A stretch of DNA of 64,000 nt from Grammothele lineata (lineage: Eukaryota > Basidiomycota > Agaricomycetes > Polyporales > Polyporaceae): assembly GCA_002150815.3 (NCBI GenBank), contig NDFF03000035.1:1-64000 (forward strand), in the 5' to 3' direction. The position numbers and the translations under genes are program-made. Shown one piece after another: positions 12,360 through 23,368 of the stretch. Each line of letters opens with the position of its first letter. Position 1 is the stretch's first letter. Below the pieces are notes generated by a model. It had not been told where the DNA came from, searched no databases, and saw nothing but the letters and a program-made list of their open reading frames with translations.

Positions 12360-14255
12360 CATGGCAACACGCAGCTACGCCTCCCGCGTCCGTCGTCCTA
12401 TCGCCCCTCCATCCCCTCGTCCCCTCTTCGCCGGTCCGGCGGGGAGTGCGCGCATCAGCGCCTCGAGCCTCAGCGCACGGGCTTAATGGCCCCCCTCCCG
12501 CCGCCAAGCAGCCCTCGGCGACCAAGCGGCGAATGGCGAACGGCCCATCTGCGCACCCCGCAGACGACGCACCGCTGCAATGCTCCCGCACAGGCGGCCC
12601 GGGCCAGACGCTGCCGTACGAATTCGCCGGCGGGCTTCTCGGTGCGACCCGAGGGCAGGGAGTGCCCACCCAGCGAGGGCGCGCCGCGGCCGGCTCGGCC
12701 TCGTGCAGGCGAGCAGGCCCATTAATTCCAAGCCACGCGAAATGGCAAATCCAAAATGCATAAACACAGCGAGCCCCTTCACTCCTCGGACGGCCCTCCC
12801 GAAGGAGCCAGCTCGCCGGGCGGGACACGGGACAGAGGTGCGCGCAGATCGAATCTGATCTCGCAGGCCCGCGGATGCAGAACGGCACGTTCTCTGACCG
12901 TGGTATGTAAGTTAAGTGCTGCTAAACGCCAGCGACGCCCCGCTGCGGCTCGCGTCGTACGAACGGGCAGCGAACTCAGACTCCAGAAGCGGCACGCACC
13001 TTTCGGAATCTTCGGAACCTTCGGAGTGTTCGAGACGGGGCGCCTCATCACACCACACCACATCGTACCGCACGCACCACCCCAACGACGCTCGACGCGC
13101 CCGCTGGCGTGACGGAGGAGTGCCCAGGCTCGACTCTCGAGCGGAGCGTGAGCGTCGAGCGTCGGCGGAGGACGCATTCGCCCGCCCGAACCTGAGAGGG
13201 AGTGAGAGCGTGCAGCCCGGCGGGCGACCGCAGAACAGAACGTTCCAGCTCGCGCCGCCGCGGCGCGCGGTGCATTCCGCCGGTGCGGTCGGCCATTATC
13301 TACGACTCGCGCGCTCGCGCGGGCGCGGAGAAGCGCGGCGCGAAGTTGGTGGCGTCGGCCTTCTTCTCCTTCGCGGCCCCCTTCCCGTGGGCCGTGCCCA
13401 CCTCCTCCCATGCGCCACGCACCGCGCACCGCGCAGCGTGATCCATAATTCACGAATCACGAACCGCGGCGCGCGGCGCACGACTGGAGGGCGAGAGCGG
13501 GCTGGCGCCGGACGGTGAACGTCCAGTCGGGCAAGTCGCGGATGGAAATGCGGGAAGGGCGATATGGAAGGTATCTGCACCGCGCTCTACCTACCTCCCA
13601 GCCCGTCGGCTGACGCCTATTAGGTCCCCAGAGCACTGTGCCCTGCGCGTGCGCAACGTCGCATCGCCCCATACAGCTGCCGGGGCCTTGAGCAGGCCCC
13701 GGATTGGAGTACAGTACTTGCCTGCAGAAAGAGCCCGACGAAACCTGCCCAACATGACCTGACCGGACCTGCGCATGCGCATGCGCCGCACTACGGCGTC
13801 AAGATTCAAGCTCAAGCTTCGACGATGAAGCACATCGAACCTGCACCTGGAGCGGAAGAGCCCGCGACGAGCCTCGACGGCGGCGGATCTCCCCCTTCCC
13901 GCACATACAACGTTTGTGGGCGTGGGCCGATCCCTGGATGCCAGACCCCGACATCCCGACATCGACGGCCTGTCCCTACGTCTCTATCAAGCATCGTGGC
14001 GCGCCGCGTCGTTTCCTTGCGGCCCTGCACCACTCCAGAATGCGGATTTGCGGTCGTCACCCGAACACGCCATCAATACTAAGTTAACACTAACAGGAGA
14101 AGGAGAAGACGATGGCGAAGAGACGGAACGCGCACGGGTCGCGCGGGCCTGAGCCTCGATTCGATTGGAGCTCGGGGCGCAATACACTTTCAATACACAC
14201 TATTATTATTCCGCCCCTCTCCACTCCATCCCTACCTCCACCTTCCGCCCCATCC

Positions 14256-14275
14256 CGACCGACCGACCGACCGAC
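14256..14275. repeat. (CGAC)5 microsatellite
   Basis: Five uninterrupted CGAC units in non-coding sequence. Confidence 0.85.
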
Positions 14276-14419
14276 CCGACTGCCGACGCGCATCAAGATC
14301 CCGCGCCGCGGTGCGCCGTGCATGCCCTAATGGCATATTCAACGTCCGATATTCAATTCAACATGCACCCTGTCGAAGGCTCGGAGCTCTGTGCCCTCGG
14401 CCATCTGCGTCGTTCATGA

Positions 14420-14434
14420 GCGCGCGCGCGCGCG
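14420..14434. repeat. (GC)n alternating tract
   Basis: Fifteen bases of strictly alternating G and C. Such alternating purine-pyrimidine tracts can adopt left-handed DNA. Confidence 0.8.
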
Positions 14435-15373
14435 TCAGGCCAGGGCCGAGTCTATAGTGTTACCCCTTTGCGGCGTTGGCTGGCTAGATAGCTGGCTGGC
14501 TAGTAACCCGATCTTTTCGACCTTTGGCCTTTGACGACCTTTGAGTCCCTTACGCTGCGCGTGCATGCGCGTGGGCGGCGGCGCACCTAGTGCGCCCGCC
14601 CGCCCACGCCCTTGTCGTCTCTTGAGCCTCGCCTGGGTTCTCGTATGCATGTCATTGTCGGCAATGTGTCGGAAACCACCTAACCCGACGTATGAGGAAC
14701 AACTTGGTTGCTAGAAGCTTTCCACACAACTTCAACTACTCAACGCCTCAATTCCGGGCTCGAGCCCAACTCCGAACCCGAGCCCGCAGTCCCAACTCGG
14801 GTTCGAGCGTCGACAGCGGCTGCCGACGCGGCTTCGCTACACTATTCGCAACAATACACATCTCTGCACCCGCGCGCGTCGCGATGATACTCGTGATCCG
14901 CGAGCCCTCAGGCTTCAGGGTACAGTCAAAAAATACCTCAAGCAACGGCAACAGAGGACTCACCAGGGCTCACCGCCGACCGAACGGACCATGCACGATT
15001 GAATACCAGGATTGGCCTCGCGCGACGCCGACGCCGAGACCCGATCCCAGAACGGAACGGGTGCCGGGTGTGTATGATCGACTCTCAGTTGCAACTATGT
15101 AGGACTGTACTGTTTGCGGCAAGAGCCCGAGATCGACATCGACTCGGACGCTGCCGTCTCGACTCTCGAGCTCCTCCGCGACCAGCGCCAGCGTCGAAGA
15201 GGACGGTGACGGCACCCATACATACAAACGCTTCAGAGCTCAGAGCAACGGCGTCGGGGGCGTTGCGCGCGCTCGTCTCACGTCGCGCCCGCGTCGGGGG
15301 CCGGGAGCGCTCGTGCGCGTCATGTAGCAGGAGGCGTGCAACATGCAGCGTGTCAAGACTCACGATCCACGAA

Positions 15374-15418
15374 GGCGGCGGTGGCGGAGGCGGCGGCGAT
15401 GATGGCGGCGGCGGCGAG
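15374..15418. repeat. GGC-rich trinucleotide repeat
   Basis: An imperfect GGC/GGA/GAT repeat of about 45 bases. It would encode polyglycine or polyproline depending on strand, but lies in no convincing gene. Confidence 0.7.
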
Positions 15419-18123
15419 CGCGCTACGAAAGACAACTTGAACACGCACGCCGGGCCGTCGCCGTCGGCGGTCCCGCGTCGAGCGGCGAGCGGCGTGCCAC
15501 CGAGCGAAGTGCCCGCGTCCCGCGTCCCGAGTCCCCGAGTCCCGACACCGGGACTTCTGTCCAGCTTGGACGTTCGAGCTAGGTGGCTGGTGGCACTCGC
15601 GAGCCCCCGGCGAGATGAATGATCGGGGACGAGGACAAGGGTCCTCGCGCGTCTGGCGGTGACCTGCAAGTAAGTACTTACGCGCGTAAGCCTTCACGAC
15701 ACACACAACCAACTTGAAGGGTAGCGGGAGCGCTCCCCGAGATGGACCTGCCCAGAGGCACATCCGCGATCCGGGACGCGCGGTCTCGCCCGCAGGCCAC
15801 GAGTGAGGGGACGGGGAACGCGAGGGGACAAACATCACGTACATTTGTGGCCCCCCTCCACGCCCCCGCACCCGCTTGGCAACTTCAAGTTCAAGTTTTG
15901 CGCCCCCCTTCGCGTACCGCCCTGCTGCCCTGTTGCCTGCTGCCGACCCGGAGGCGAGGGCGCTAGATACTTGGGGCGCTAGCGCCACCAAGGCTCGCAC
16001 TGGCAAGGGGAGGACGACTCGCGCGTGGCCGGGCACGCGGCCCTCACGCGCCCCGCGAAGCGGCGCGAAGGCCGAAGAGAACCTCTCGCGCAAAGTATCC
16101 GCTGCAGCTCCCGGGCTGTGCGCGCGCTCGCGGGCGAAAAAAGAACGCGTAGGGAGAGGGCGAGGGGGGGTGTGGATGCGCACGGCTACAAGCCGCAAGC
16201 TGCAGCTTGAATGGGATGACTGACGGATGATGGGGAAGGGGATGGGGGAGGGACGCAAGGGGTTAAGGCGCCACGAGCCGCGCAACGTGCTCGGTGGCGC
16301 TTTCTGCGGCGCACGTCCAGAACCGCGAGAAGCTCGCCGCTGGACGGTCGAAGTTCGATCGCGCACGGAGCCCCTCGGAGGAGTTGTTCGCCCAGGCGGA
16401 GGACCTAGAAAAAAACTCTGAACGCGAAAGTCCGACAGAAACAGAAACCCGGCGGGCGCGGAAGCTTGTGCGGCGCAGGCGCGAACATTCGGGTCGGCGC
16501 CGCAGACATACCGTGCGCACATACGCGCGGTCGGTCGACCCTGCCGTCACTGACGTCGGTCGGTGGGTCGGTGAGAAAGTCCAGGGGGACGGCGCGCGCG
16601 AGCGAGCGAGAGGTAGCAGCGCTTGGAGGTGCCCTGCAAGTTCGCAAGCCGCCGTCGCGCGCGCAGTGGAGCGACGGGCGTTCTGCCACGCCCGGCGACG
16701 TGGACGTCGATGACAGCGCAAAGCCGTATACGCCGCTGCTTCGCGGCCGCGGCGCGCCGTGTTGGGCGACGGTCGAGGCTCGGCCTGGTGCGCGCACGCA
16801 TGGCGAGGGAGAGGAGGGGGCAAGACGACTCCCTCGTTTGTGTGCGCGCGCGTAGGACGAGGGTGGTTGGGAGGAAAAGGAAAAGGAGGAGCCGTCGGGG
16901 TGACCGCAGCGTGGACGATGACGCGCGGATGGAGCAGGGGGGCGGCCGGTGTGGAGGGGAGGCGCTGGGGTGCGGGCGCGATGGGCGGGGGAAGGGCGGG
17001 CGAGGGATGGGCAGGACGTGCTCTCGACGCTATGGAGACGCGCCAGCGTTGTTGACGATGCGAGCTTGTGAGCCAGCTCAGGCGCGGGCGACGAGGCGAA
17101 GGCAGGCGGAGGAGAGCGGGCGCTATATCACTCGGCAGAAGCCGATCGTCCCAGGAACGCGGGCGGAGGACGGGAGACGCCCGTGGACGCGATCCAGGAC
17201 GCGATGTGGGCGGGCGAGTGGGTGCGATCTTGCCGTTTGCTGGGTGTCCGTTTCTATCAAAAGCCTCTTTGAGCCGCTTCGGCCGGTCGCAGAGGGCTGT
17301 CGAGGGCGCCCCGGGTGCGTCCGCATCTGCGCTGGAAGTCGAAGGGCGGGCTGGCGCGGGGAAGGCGAGGGTGTCGAGGCGGGCGGTGGGGCGCGGATGC
17401 CGCAGCGGACGAGCGCGCGATAAGGGCCGTTGGACTGGCCGTGGACTGGCCATCGACTGGATTCGACCGACTGGACTTCGTGGCAAGAGGCTCGCGGAGT
17501 GTGGAACGGTGGGGGATCGCGAGCGCCGACCGATCTCACCAGGTCCCGACCCTGCACGCTTCGCACGCTTTCGCACGGGCTGGTGCGCTCCATCGCGAGC
17601 CTATCCCTTTCTCTTTCTGCCCCGGCGCGTGTCCGATAATTTAGCAGAAACCCGGCGCGGGCAGGCGCGGGCGATGGCGGTGCGCCTCGAGCCATTTCTC
17701 AGATCTCAATGGCCAGCGACAGCCAATTATTATTTGTTTGATGAGCTTCGCGGCTCTAGCACTGAAACAGTGCCCGGCCCCAGCCAGCGCGTGCCCGCCC
17801 ATGGCCAACCGCTCCCAACGGTTGCCCAGGGCCCTCCCGCCCGGCAATCCCAGCCCAGCCCGCGCTCTGCACAACTGCCACTTTCTGCCACCCTTCTCCT
17901 CCGGCCACGAGCGAGTGCGGTGCGGCCCCCTTCCGCGATGGGACGCCTCGCGCCCGAAAAAAAAGGGCCATTTCGCCGCGCTCGCCGGCGTGTGCCCCGC
18001 GCCCTCGTCCCTTCTGCGCCGCAAGGGCCCGAGCCCGTCCTCGCCGCCCCGTCCGGACGCGGGCGCCCAACCGTCTGGCACCCGCCGGCTCGCGGGCGCT
18101 CGTCGTCAAAGGACGCGGCGAGA

Positions 18124-18129
18124 TATAAG
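18124..18129 (+). promoter_or_regulatory. TATA box of the bZIP gene
   Basis: TATAAG lies 75 bases upstream of the bZIP ATG and is followed by a C/T-rich leader. Confidence 0.5.
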
Positions 18130-18198
18130 CGTCCAAGTGATCCTCCTCTCCCGTGTTTCCAACCCCGATCGCCTTCGCTCCCCCTGCCCTTACGTTAC

Positions 18199-19675
18199 AT
18201 GACGCCCTCGACTTCCCCGACCGATTCCCAACGTGATGGCTCCGCGGACCACTCCCTCAGCCCCCGCGCCCAACCACAACAAGACAGGCCAGAGCGGTCG
18301 CGCAATGCCAAGGGTATGTTATACGACGCACATGCAGCTTGACACAGCTTCATCTCGTCCTCTTCGCTAGCGCAAGCCCGACACCGCGCCAAGCGGAAGG
18401 CTTACATTGAACAGGTGCGCTCTTTTGTACCCCGCGTCTCGCGGCCGACGCGCCGTCCAGCACGCTCACCTACCTTTCCTCCACCGTCGCGCGCAGCTCG
18501 AGCAAACCGTGACGAAGCTCCAATCTGTGCTCGCGCTCTCGCCAGAGCAGGTCGCCGCAATCCCCCCGCCGCTCATGCGCATACGAGAGCTCGAGACCGA
18601 GAACGAGCTCCTCCGCCGCGAGGTCGAGGAGCTCCGGCGACAATTAGACCAGCGCGGAGGGCAACATCGTCGCGACGCCTATACGCCTCTACCCGACGAT
18701 CGCCTCTTCGACCGCGAGTCGGTCAACAAGCGGCGGCGGACGACCGACGGTGTCTACATGGTGCGTGAGCTTCTGCAGCCCCATCTCCTTCCCACTTCGC
18801 TCTGTTGTGATAGCCCCACCGGCCGTGCATTGATCACGTGCCTTCTCCAGACGTCCTCGCCCCACGCGCACAGCCCGCCCCCGCCGCTCTCGATTCCGTC
18901 CATCACCGGCCAGTACGCGTCGCAAACCCCACCGCAGAGCGCGGGGTACGGCGCGGCCACCGCGCCCACGAGCGGCGCCCAGGCGTACTCGTCCGCCCGC
19001 GCGCCGCTCACCAACTACTCGTACGGCGTGCCCGGCGGATACGGCGTGGGCCCGCCCGAGACGCCGACGTCGAGCGCGACGTCGAGCCCGTCCTTCTCGG
19101 CGAGTGTTATCTCCGTCTCTACTGCCGGCGCTGCTGTGACCCAGCAGACGTGCGCGTATTGAAGAACTCGGGATCCTAGTGACGATACCTTTTTTTTCTT
19201 TTTGGGTTGCCCTCGTCCATCGTCGTCGCTCGTCCGATACACGACTGCAGCCGTCGGAATACGCGTCGCCCACCGCGCCCGCCCCCGCGGCCTCGCAACA
19301 CCAGCGCGCACTGTCGTCCTCGTACGGTCATCACGCTCTTCCTCCCTTCTCTCACGCCGCCTCTCAGTACGAACTTGTCAAACTAGAAGACGACCACTAT
19401 TCGGTGAGTGCGTCCGTTTCCCCCGCCCCGGCGCTCCGCGGGGCGGGGGTCGCGCCTTCGCGATCGTCGTCGAGCGAGGCTGATGGATGTGTCCTCTCTG
19501 TCTTTCTGGCGCGCCTTCGTGGTCGTCCTCGTCGTCGTCCGCTTACCAGCAGCATACGAGCCCGCACCACTCTACGTCCGCATTTAATCACTATCCGACC
19601 GCACTACACACCGGCCACGCCGGCACGCAGCAGACGGCGGCCGTCGCGCATTGGCAGTATTCGTCCGAACGCTGA
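18199..19675 (+). CDS. bZIP transcription factor
   Basis: A DNA-binding regulator expected in the nucleus. The basic region across the first two splice junctions reads RNAKAQARHRAKRKAYIEQL, with the N-x-x-A-Q-x-x-x-R-x-K pattern of fungal bZIPs. It runs into a leucine zipper and a second coiled segment (RIRELETENELLRREVEEL). The rest is Ser/Pro/Tyr/Gln-rich, like an activation domain. Six exons (18199-18313, 18371-18414, 18497-18760, 18851-19099, 19251-19403, 19550-19675) sum to 951 nt and 316 residues. Intron 4 (19100-19250) must use a GC-AG pair (donor GCGAGT) to reach the downstream exons; read through, the protein ends instead at a TGA at 19160-19162. The bZIP call is firm. The C-terminal half depends on accepting the unusual intron. 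The target genes are unknown. Confidence 0.82.
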
Positions 19676-20997
19676 AAACGCGCGTCCCGCGCGAGAAGAC
19701 ACCCCTCCCCCCACCCATCCTACCGCACGCACCCCCTCGCTCCCTCATAACCGCCCGTGCGCTCACCACCCCCGCCTCCTGCCGCCCCCACAGGCCCTTC
19801 CCGCCCTCCCTTTCCCCGCATGTGTCCCACCCGCACCGCCTCGCCTCCCGCACAACTTCCCACACCCCCCTCCCACCAGCCCCGACGCCCGCATGCGCCA
19901 TGCATCTCCCCCCTCATCTCACTTTACCGCACCCCTCCGCACGCACTCGTCTCGTCTCGCCTCGTCCGTCCGTCTGTATCCCTGGCTCGCATACCCCCAT
20001 CCTTTCTTTCTTCTTGCTCGCTCGCATCCGTCCATCCGCTGTCGTGCTGCTGTCGTCGTCGTGTTGCCGCCGGTCCTCCCTACCTCCCACCTAACCCACC
20101 CTTATTTCCTTCGCTCATCCCCGTTGTCGTCGTCGTTTACCCTCCTCCCCGTGCCCGTCCCGCCCGACGTAATGGCCCGCTCGCGCGCCCGGACCCGCGT
20201 GCGCATGCGGCGAAGATATGTATCATACACTGTAGAAACATCGGCTATATCTCATTCCCATTCTCTCTCTCTTTTCCCTACTGGATCTGGATCTGGCTCT
20301 CATATGTGGTTACTGCTGCCCGCTCGTGTAGAAGGATTAAAGGATTAAAGGATAAAGCAGCCTGGCGCGTGTCAATATTGCTATCTCATTACATCCATGC
20401 TCCATGCTCCATTGCCCCATACTCGCTCCGTGCTTCGATATCCTGGTCGTGTGTGGCTCGCTGCGAAACTCACTCCCCAGCTCGGAGCCAGTGAGTCGCG
20501 TGTTTTACGCTCGTCTAAGCCGGTAACCTAGCTGGAAAATCTCTGCAGCCCGGTCGGTTCGGCTGCGCGCCGACTGTCGACTTCAAACCCTCCGAGCGGG
20601 CGAGCCGCGCTTATACCGTACTGCAGCAGTAAAGTAGGTATACAACGCTGGCACAATCACAGTGCAAACGCGTGCGCGTTCACGATGGCCTCGCGAAGAA
20701 GATCGTCGCTTTTTGCGTTGCGGCGTAGGGGGGCCCGATCGGCGGCAAATTCTTTGTATGCATTGTTCCTCGTAAGGAGTACGGTCGGCGTACGCCCTTT
20801 TCGAAACAACCGAGATTGGAAAGTGTGCTTTTGGTACTTTGCAATTGTGCTTGGTTCACAACACTGGGCTTTTCAGCCCACGCAGTACCGCGTCTGCGAT
20901 CACTGACAACGTTCATGAAAGATCCTTCATTCATCTCGCTCGCTGCCGTCTCCAGGCCGCGCACAAACAAACAATCAGCACCAATAGCCGCGCCTTC

Positions 20998-21024
20998 TCA
21001 TGCTCATACTCATGCTCATACTCG
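20998..21024. repeat. 12-bp tandem repeat
   Basis: Two and a bit copies of TCATGCTCATAC-type sequence. Confidence 0.75.
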
Positions 21025-21130
21025 CAGAACTATCGGGCTCCAGAGCCCGCGAAGCCGCGAAAAAACGCCGCGGCGGCGCTGCCATTGGGGGGTTCTCTGC
21101 TCTGCGTTCTGCGTTCTGTGCCCGCGCTAC

Positions 21131-21150
21131 GCTCGCTCGCTCGCTCGCTC
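21131..21150. repeat. (GCTC)5 microsatellite
   Basis: Five GCTC units in non-coding sequence. Confidence 0.8.
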
Positions 21151-23350
21151 GCGGACGCACGCACCGCGAACTTCCGAGCCGTCGGGAGGCTCAGAGTTTG
21201 ATGGAAGCGCGCCCTCTCCCCCGGGATCCCCAGGCGCGGGCCGCCGCCGCCTTGCCTCCAGCCTCTAGTGGCGCCCAGGGGAAGTTCATACGCACGGACG
21301 AGGCGCGCGGCGCGCGGCGTGCGGCTCGCAGAAGATTTGGGGCTGCTCAGCGGAGTGGAAAGACCCTCCGTCCGAGAGGTGTCAACGTCGCGTTCTGGCA
21401 CGCTCGCGCGAGGGTGGGGGTGGGGGTGGCTTCTCTGACGGGGGCTTCGCCCCGTGCCCCATCGGACCGCCCGGCGCCATCTGTGATGAGCCTGGGCGAA
21501 GATGGCCCGCCACGCCTGACCATGGGCCATGGGCCCGGGGGCGCGGTGAGAGCGAGGGCGCGGCCGGCGCGGCGGGAGGCCGCGTCGAGCGGAGTCGAAC
21601 AGGGTGAATACCTCCCGGGAGCCCGAGTTCTGGGACGCGTCGCAGCGAGCGCGGCCGCTGCGTGCGCGCGCGATGCGGGGTAGTGCGGTGCGGTGGGCAG
21701 GCCTGGCCACGAGGGCTGTCGGCGGAGGCGTGCTGGTGGGGCTCGAGCTCCGAGGGTTTTGCGTTGGGTGGTCGCGGCGCGTGACGGTGCGCTGTGTGTG
21801 TGCGGAGGCCAAAGTCTGAACCTTGGCGGGTCCGTCGGACGGCCTTCCGACATGCGCGTGGCCGTCGAGGCGGCCCGCTAGGTGCGTCACTGCAAGACAC
21901 TGACGTCATTGCTATCATGAACGCGAGGTTGGGAGAGCCGCACCGCATCGCACGCGCCCTGCGGTCAGAAGATGCAGGTGCGAGCAGTGTGGGTCAAACG
22001 CGAGGATTCCGAATCCCTCATGTTCGGGAGCCAGCAGCAGGTCACGCAGCATCTCGGTGACACTTGCATCTGCGTCTCTACCTGTACATCAGCTTCTTCG
22101 TCCTTCGTGTGCCTCCAAATGAGAGTAAATTTAGCTGGCTCACAGCTCGTTCAAAACCCTCGACGTACCTGTGGTGCTCGCAATTGATTAAATGCTCGTG
22201 CCGCAGTACTTAGGGTCCCATACAGCTCGGTCAACAACCCTCGCATCTACCCGTCGGATCGCCAAGTTCGCAGTTCATGATGGACACCTTCTCAGCCTCG
22301 TCTTCAAACACAGAGCGCACCTCTCGTCGGCCTCTTAGCCGCTCGCGCACTCCCCGCGTCGCGCGGCGGGCCTCACCCGCCTGCTTCGGGGTTCGCAGCT
22401 TCGCGCCTCGACACCCCTCCGGCCGAGCTTGCGTGGGTGCGGGAGCGCGCAGAAGCCAAGCTGGCCCCACCAAATCGATACTAGCTTCCAGCTCCGTACC
22501 TGGCGAAGGCGCGAACGCGACGGTGTCCTACGCCTCCGCTTCCTTCTTTGGCGGGTGCGGCCCACACGGCCGCGGCGGCACATGCCACACACCGTGAGCC
22601 AGGCCCCGCACCGCGCGCTTCCTGGAGATCGTGATCACCGCTAGACCACCCGTCGGGTGCCCGGGATGCGGCGGGCGCAATATATCTCGTCCACACGCAG
22701 CCAACATTGAATAGTGAGCTGCTAGCAGTGGCTAGCGATGCCACCGCCCGGGCCCTAGTAAGGTCCTACTAAACATTCTGCTGCTTCGGAAGCCACTCCG
22801 ACCTGGCGGCCTCGGTACGAGGCCGTGGTGTTTGTTGCTAGGCTGTGCGCCGGGCGGCGCATGTCGCGCGTCGCGCAGGGCCCCTGGGACGAGGGCAGGG
22901 AATTTACTTGGAGATGGAAGCAAGATGGCGGAAAGAAGGCAGGAGCTGGAAGTGGGCGTGGTGCATATAAGTATACACCGCGACGTGCACCCCTGCGCCG
23001 GGCGGCGGCGCGGCACAGTAGCCTCCACCACTAGTGCGCCCGGCACAGTTGTTGGCCATCGCACGGGGGGCTAGTAGTGACCCGGTTCGTGCCCAGATCC
23101 AACCCCGTCGCGGCACCTCCCCATCGCCAGTGGGCCTCCCTCGCGATGTAGACCCCGCGGCGCGCCCCGATTGAGGCTCAGCCGGACCGCACCGCGCGGC
23201 CGCGCTAGGCCAATCGCGGCCGGCTGCCCCCCGGCAATGGGCCCAATCTCCGTGAACTTTGCTTCCGCACTACGGAACAAGGGCGCTTTGTGCCCGAGCC
23301 TGGGAGACAGCAACATTGCCATCGTCGATGACAGCCTGCCGCTGACACGC

Positions 23351-23368
23351 CGGACGGACGGACGGACG
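23351..23368. repeat. (CGGA)n microsatellite
   Basis: A little over four CGGA units in non-coding sequence. Confidence 0.8.

Larger units (their letters stand above)
4955..18198. other. 13-kb GC-rich gene-poor stretch
   Basis: No convincing gene is seen over 13 kb. Long frames on both strands (for example 11536-12486 plus, 15353-16522 minus, 16263-17576 minus, 17068-18342 plus) are low-complexity Arg/Pro/Ala/Ser protein overlapping each other antisense, as expected from GC-biased sequence. The stretch carries microsatellites, short palindromes rich in GATCGCGATC near 6.1 and 6.4 kb, and Copia-like primer-binding-site motifs at 8.06-8.55 kb. A CT-rich leader-like segment ending in ATG near 12361 opens only a 41-codon frame. 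Confidence 0.55.

Noticed and set aside
11536..12486. 316-codon plus-strand open frame with a C/T-rich region and ATG at 12361
   Set aside because: No recognisable domain and strongly antisense-overlapped. The ATG after the leader-like segment opens only 41 codons and no following exon could be joined.
16263..17576. 437-codon minus-strand open frame
   Set aside because: Arg/Pro/Ala/Ser-rich throughout, antisense to other equally long frames, no domain, no promoter or splice pattern. It is a product of high GC content.
17068..18342. 424-codon plus-strand open frame
   Set aside because: Runs through the bZIP promoter and TATA box and contains the first bZIP exon only by frame coincidence. The upstream part has random-looking composition.
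19179..20348. 389-codon plus-strand frame downstream of the bZIP core
   Set aside because: Only 19251-19403 of it is believed, as an exon of the bZIP gene. The rest is intron and 3' flank with Pro/Ser/Arg low-complexity translation.
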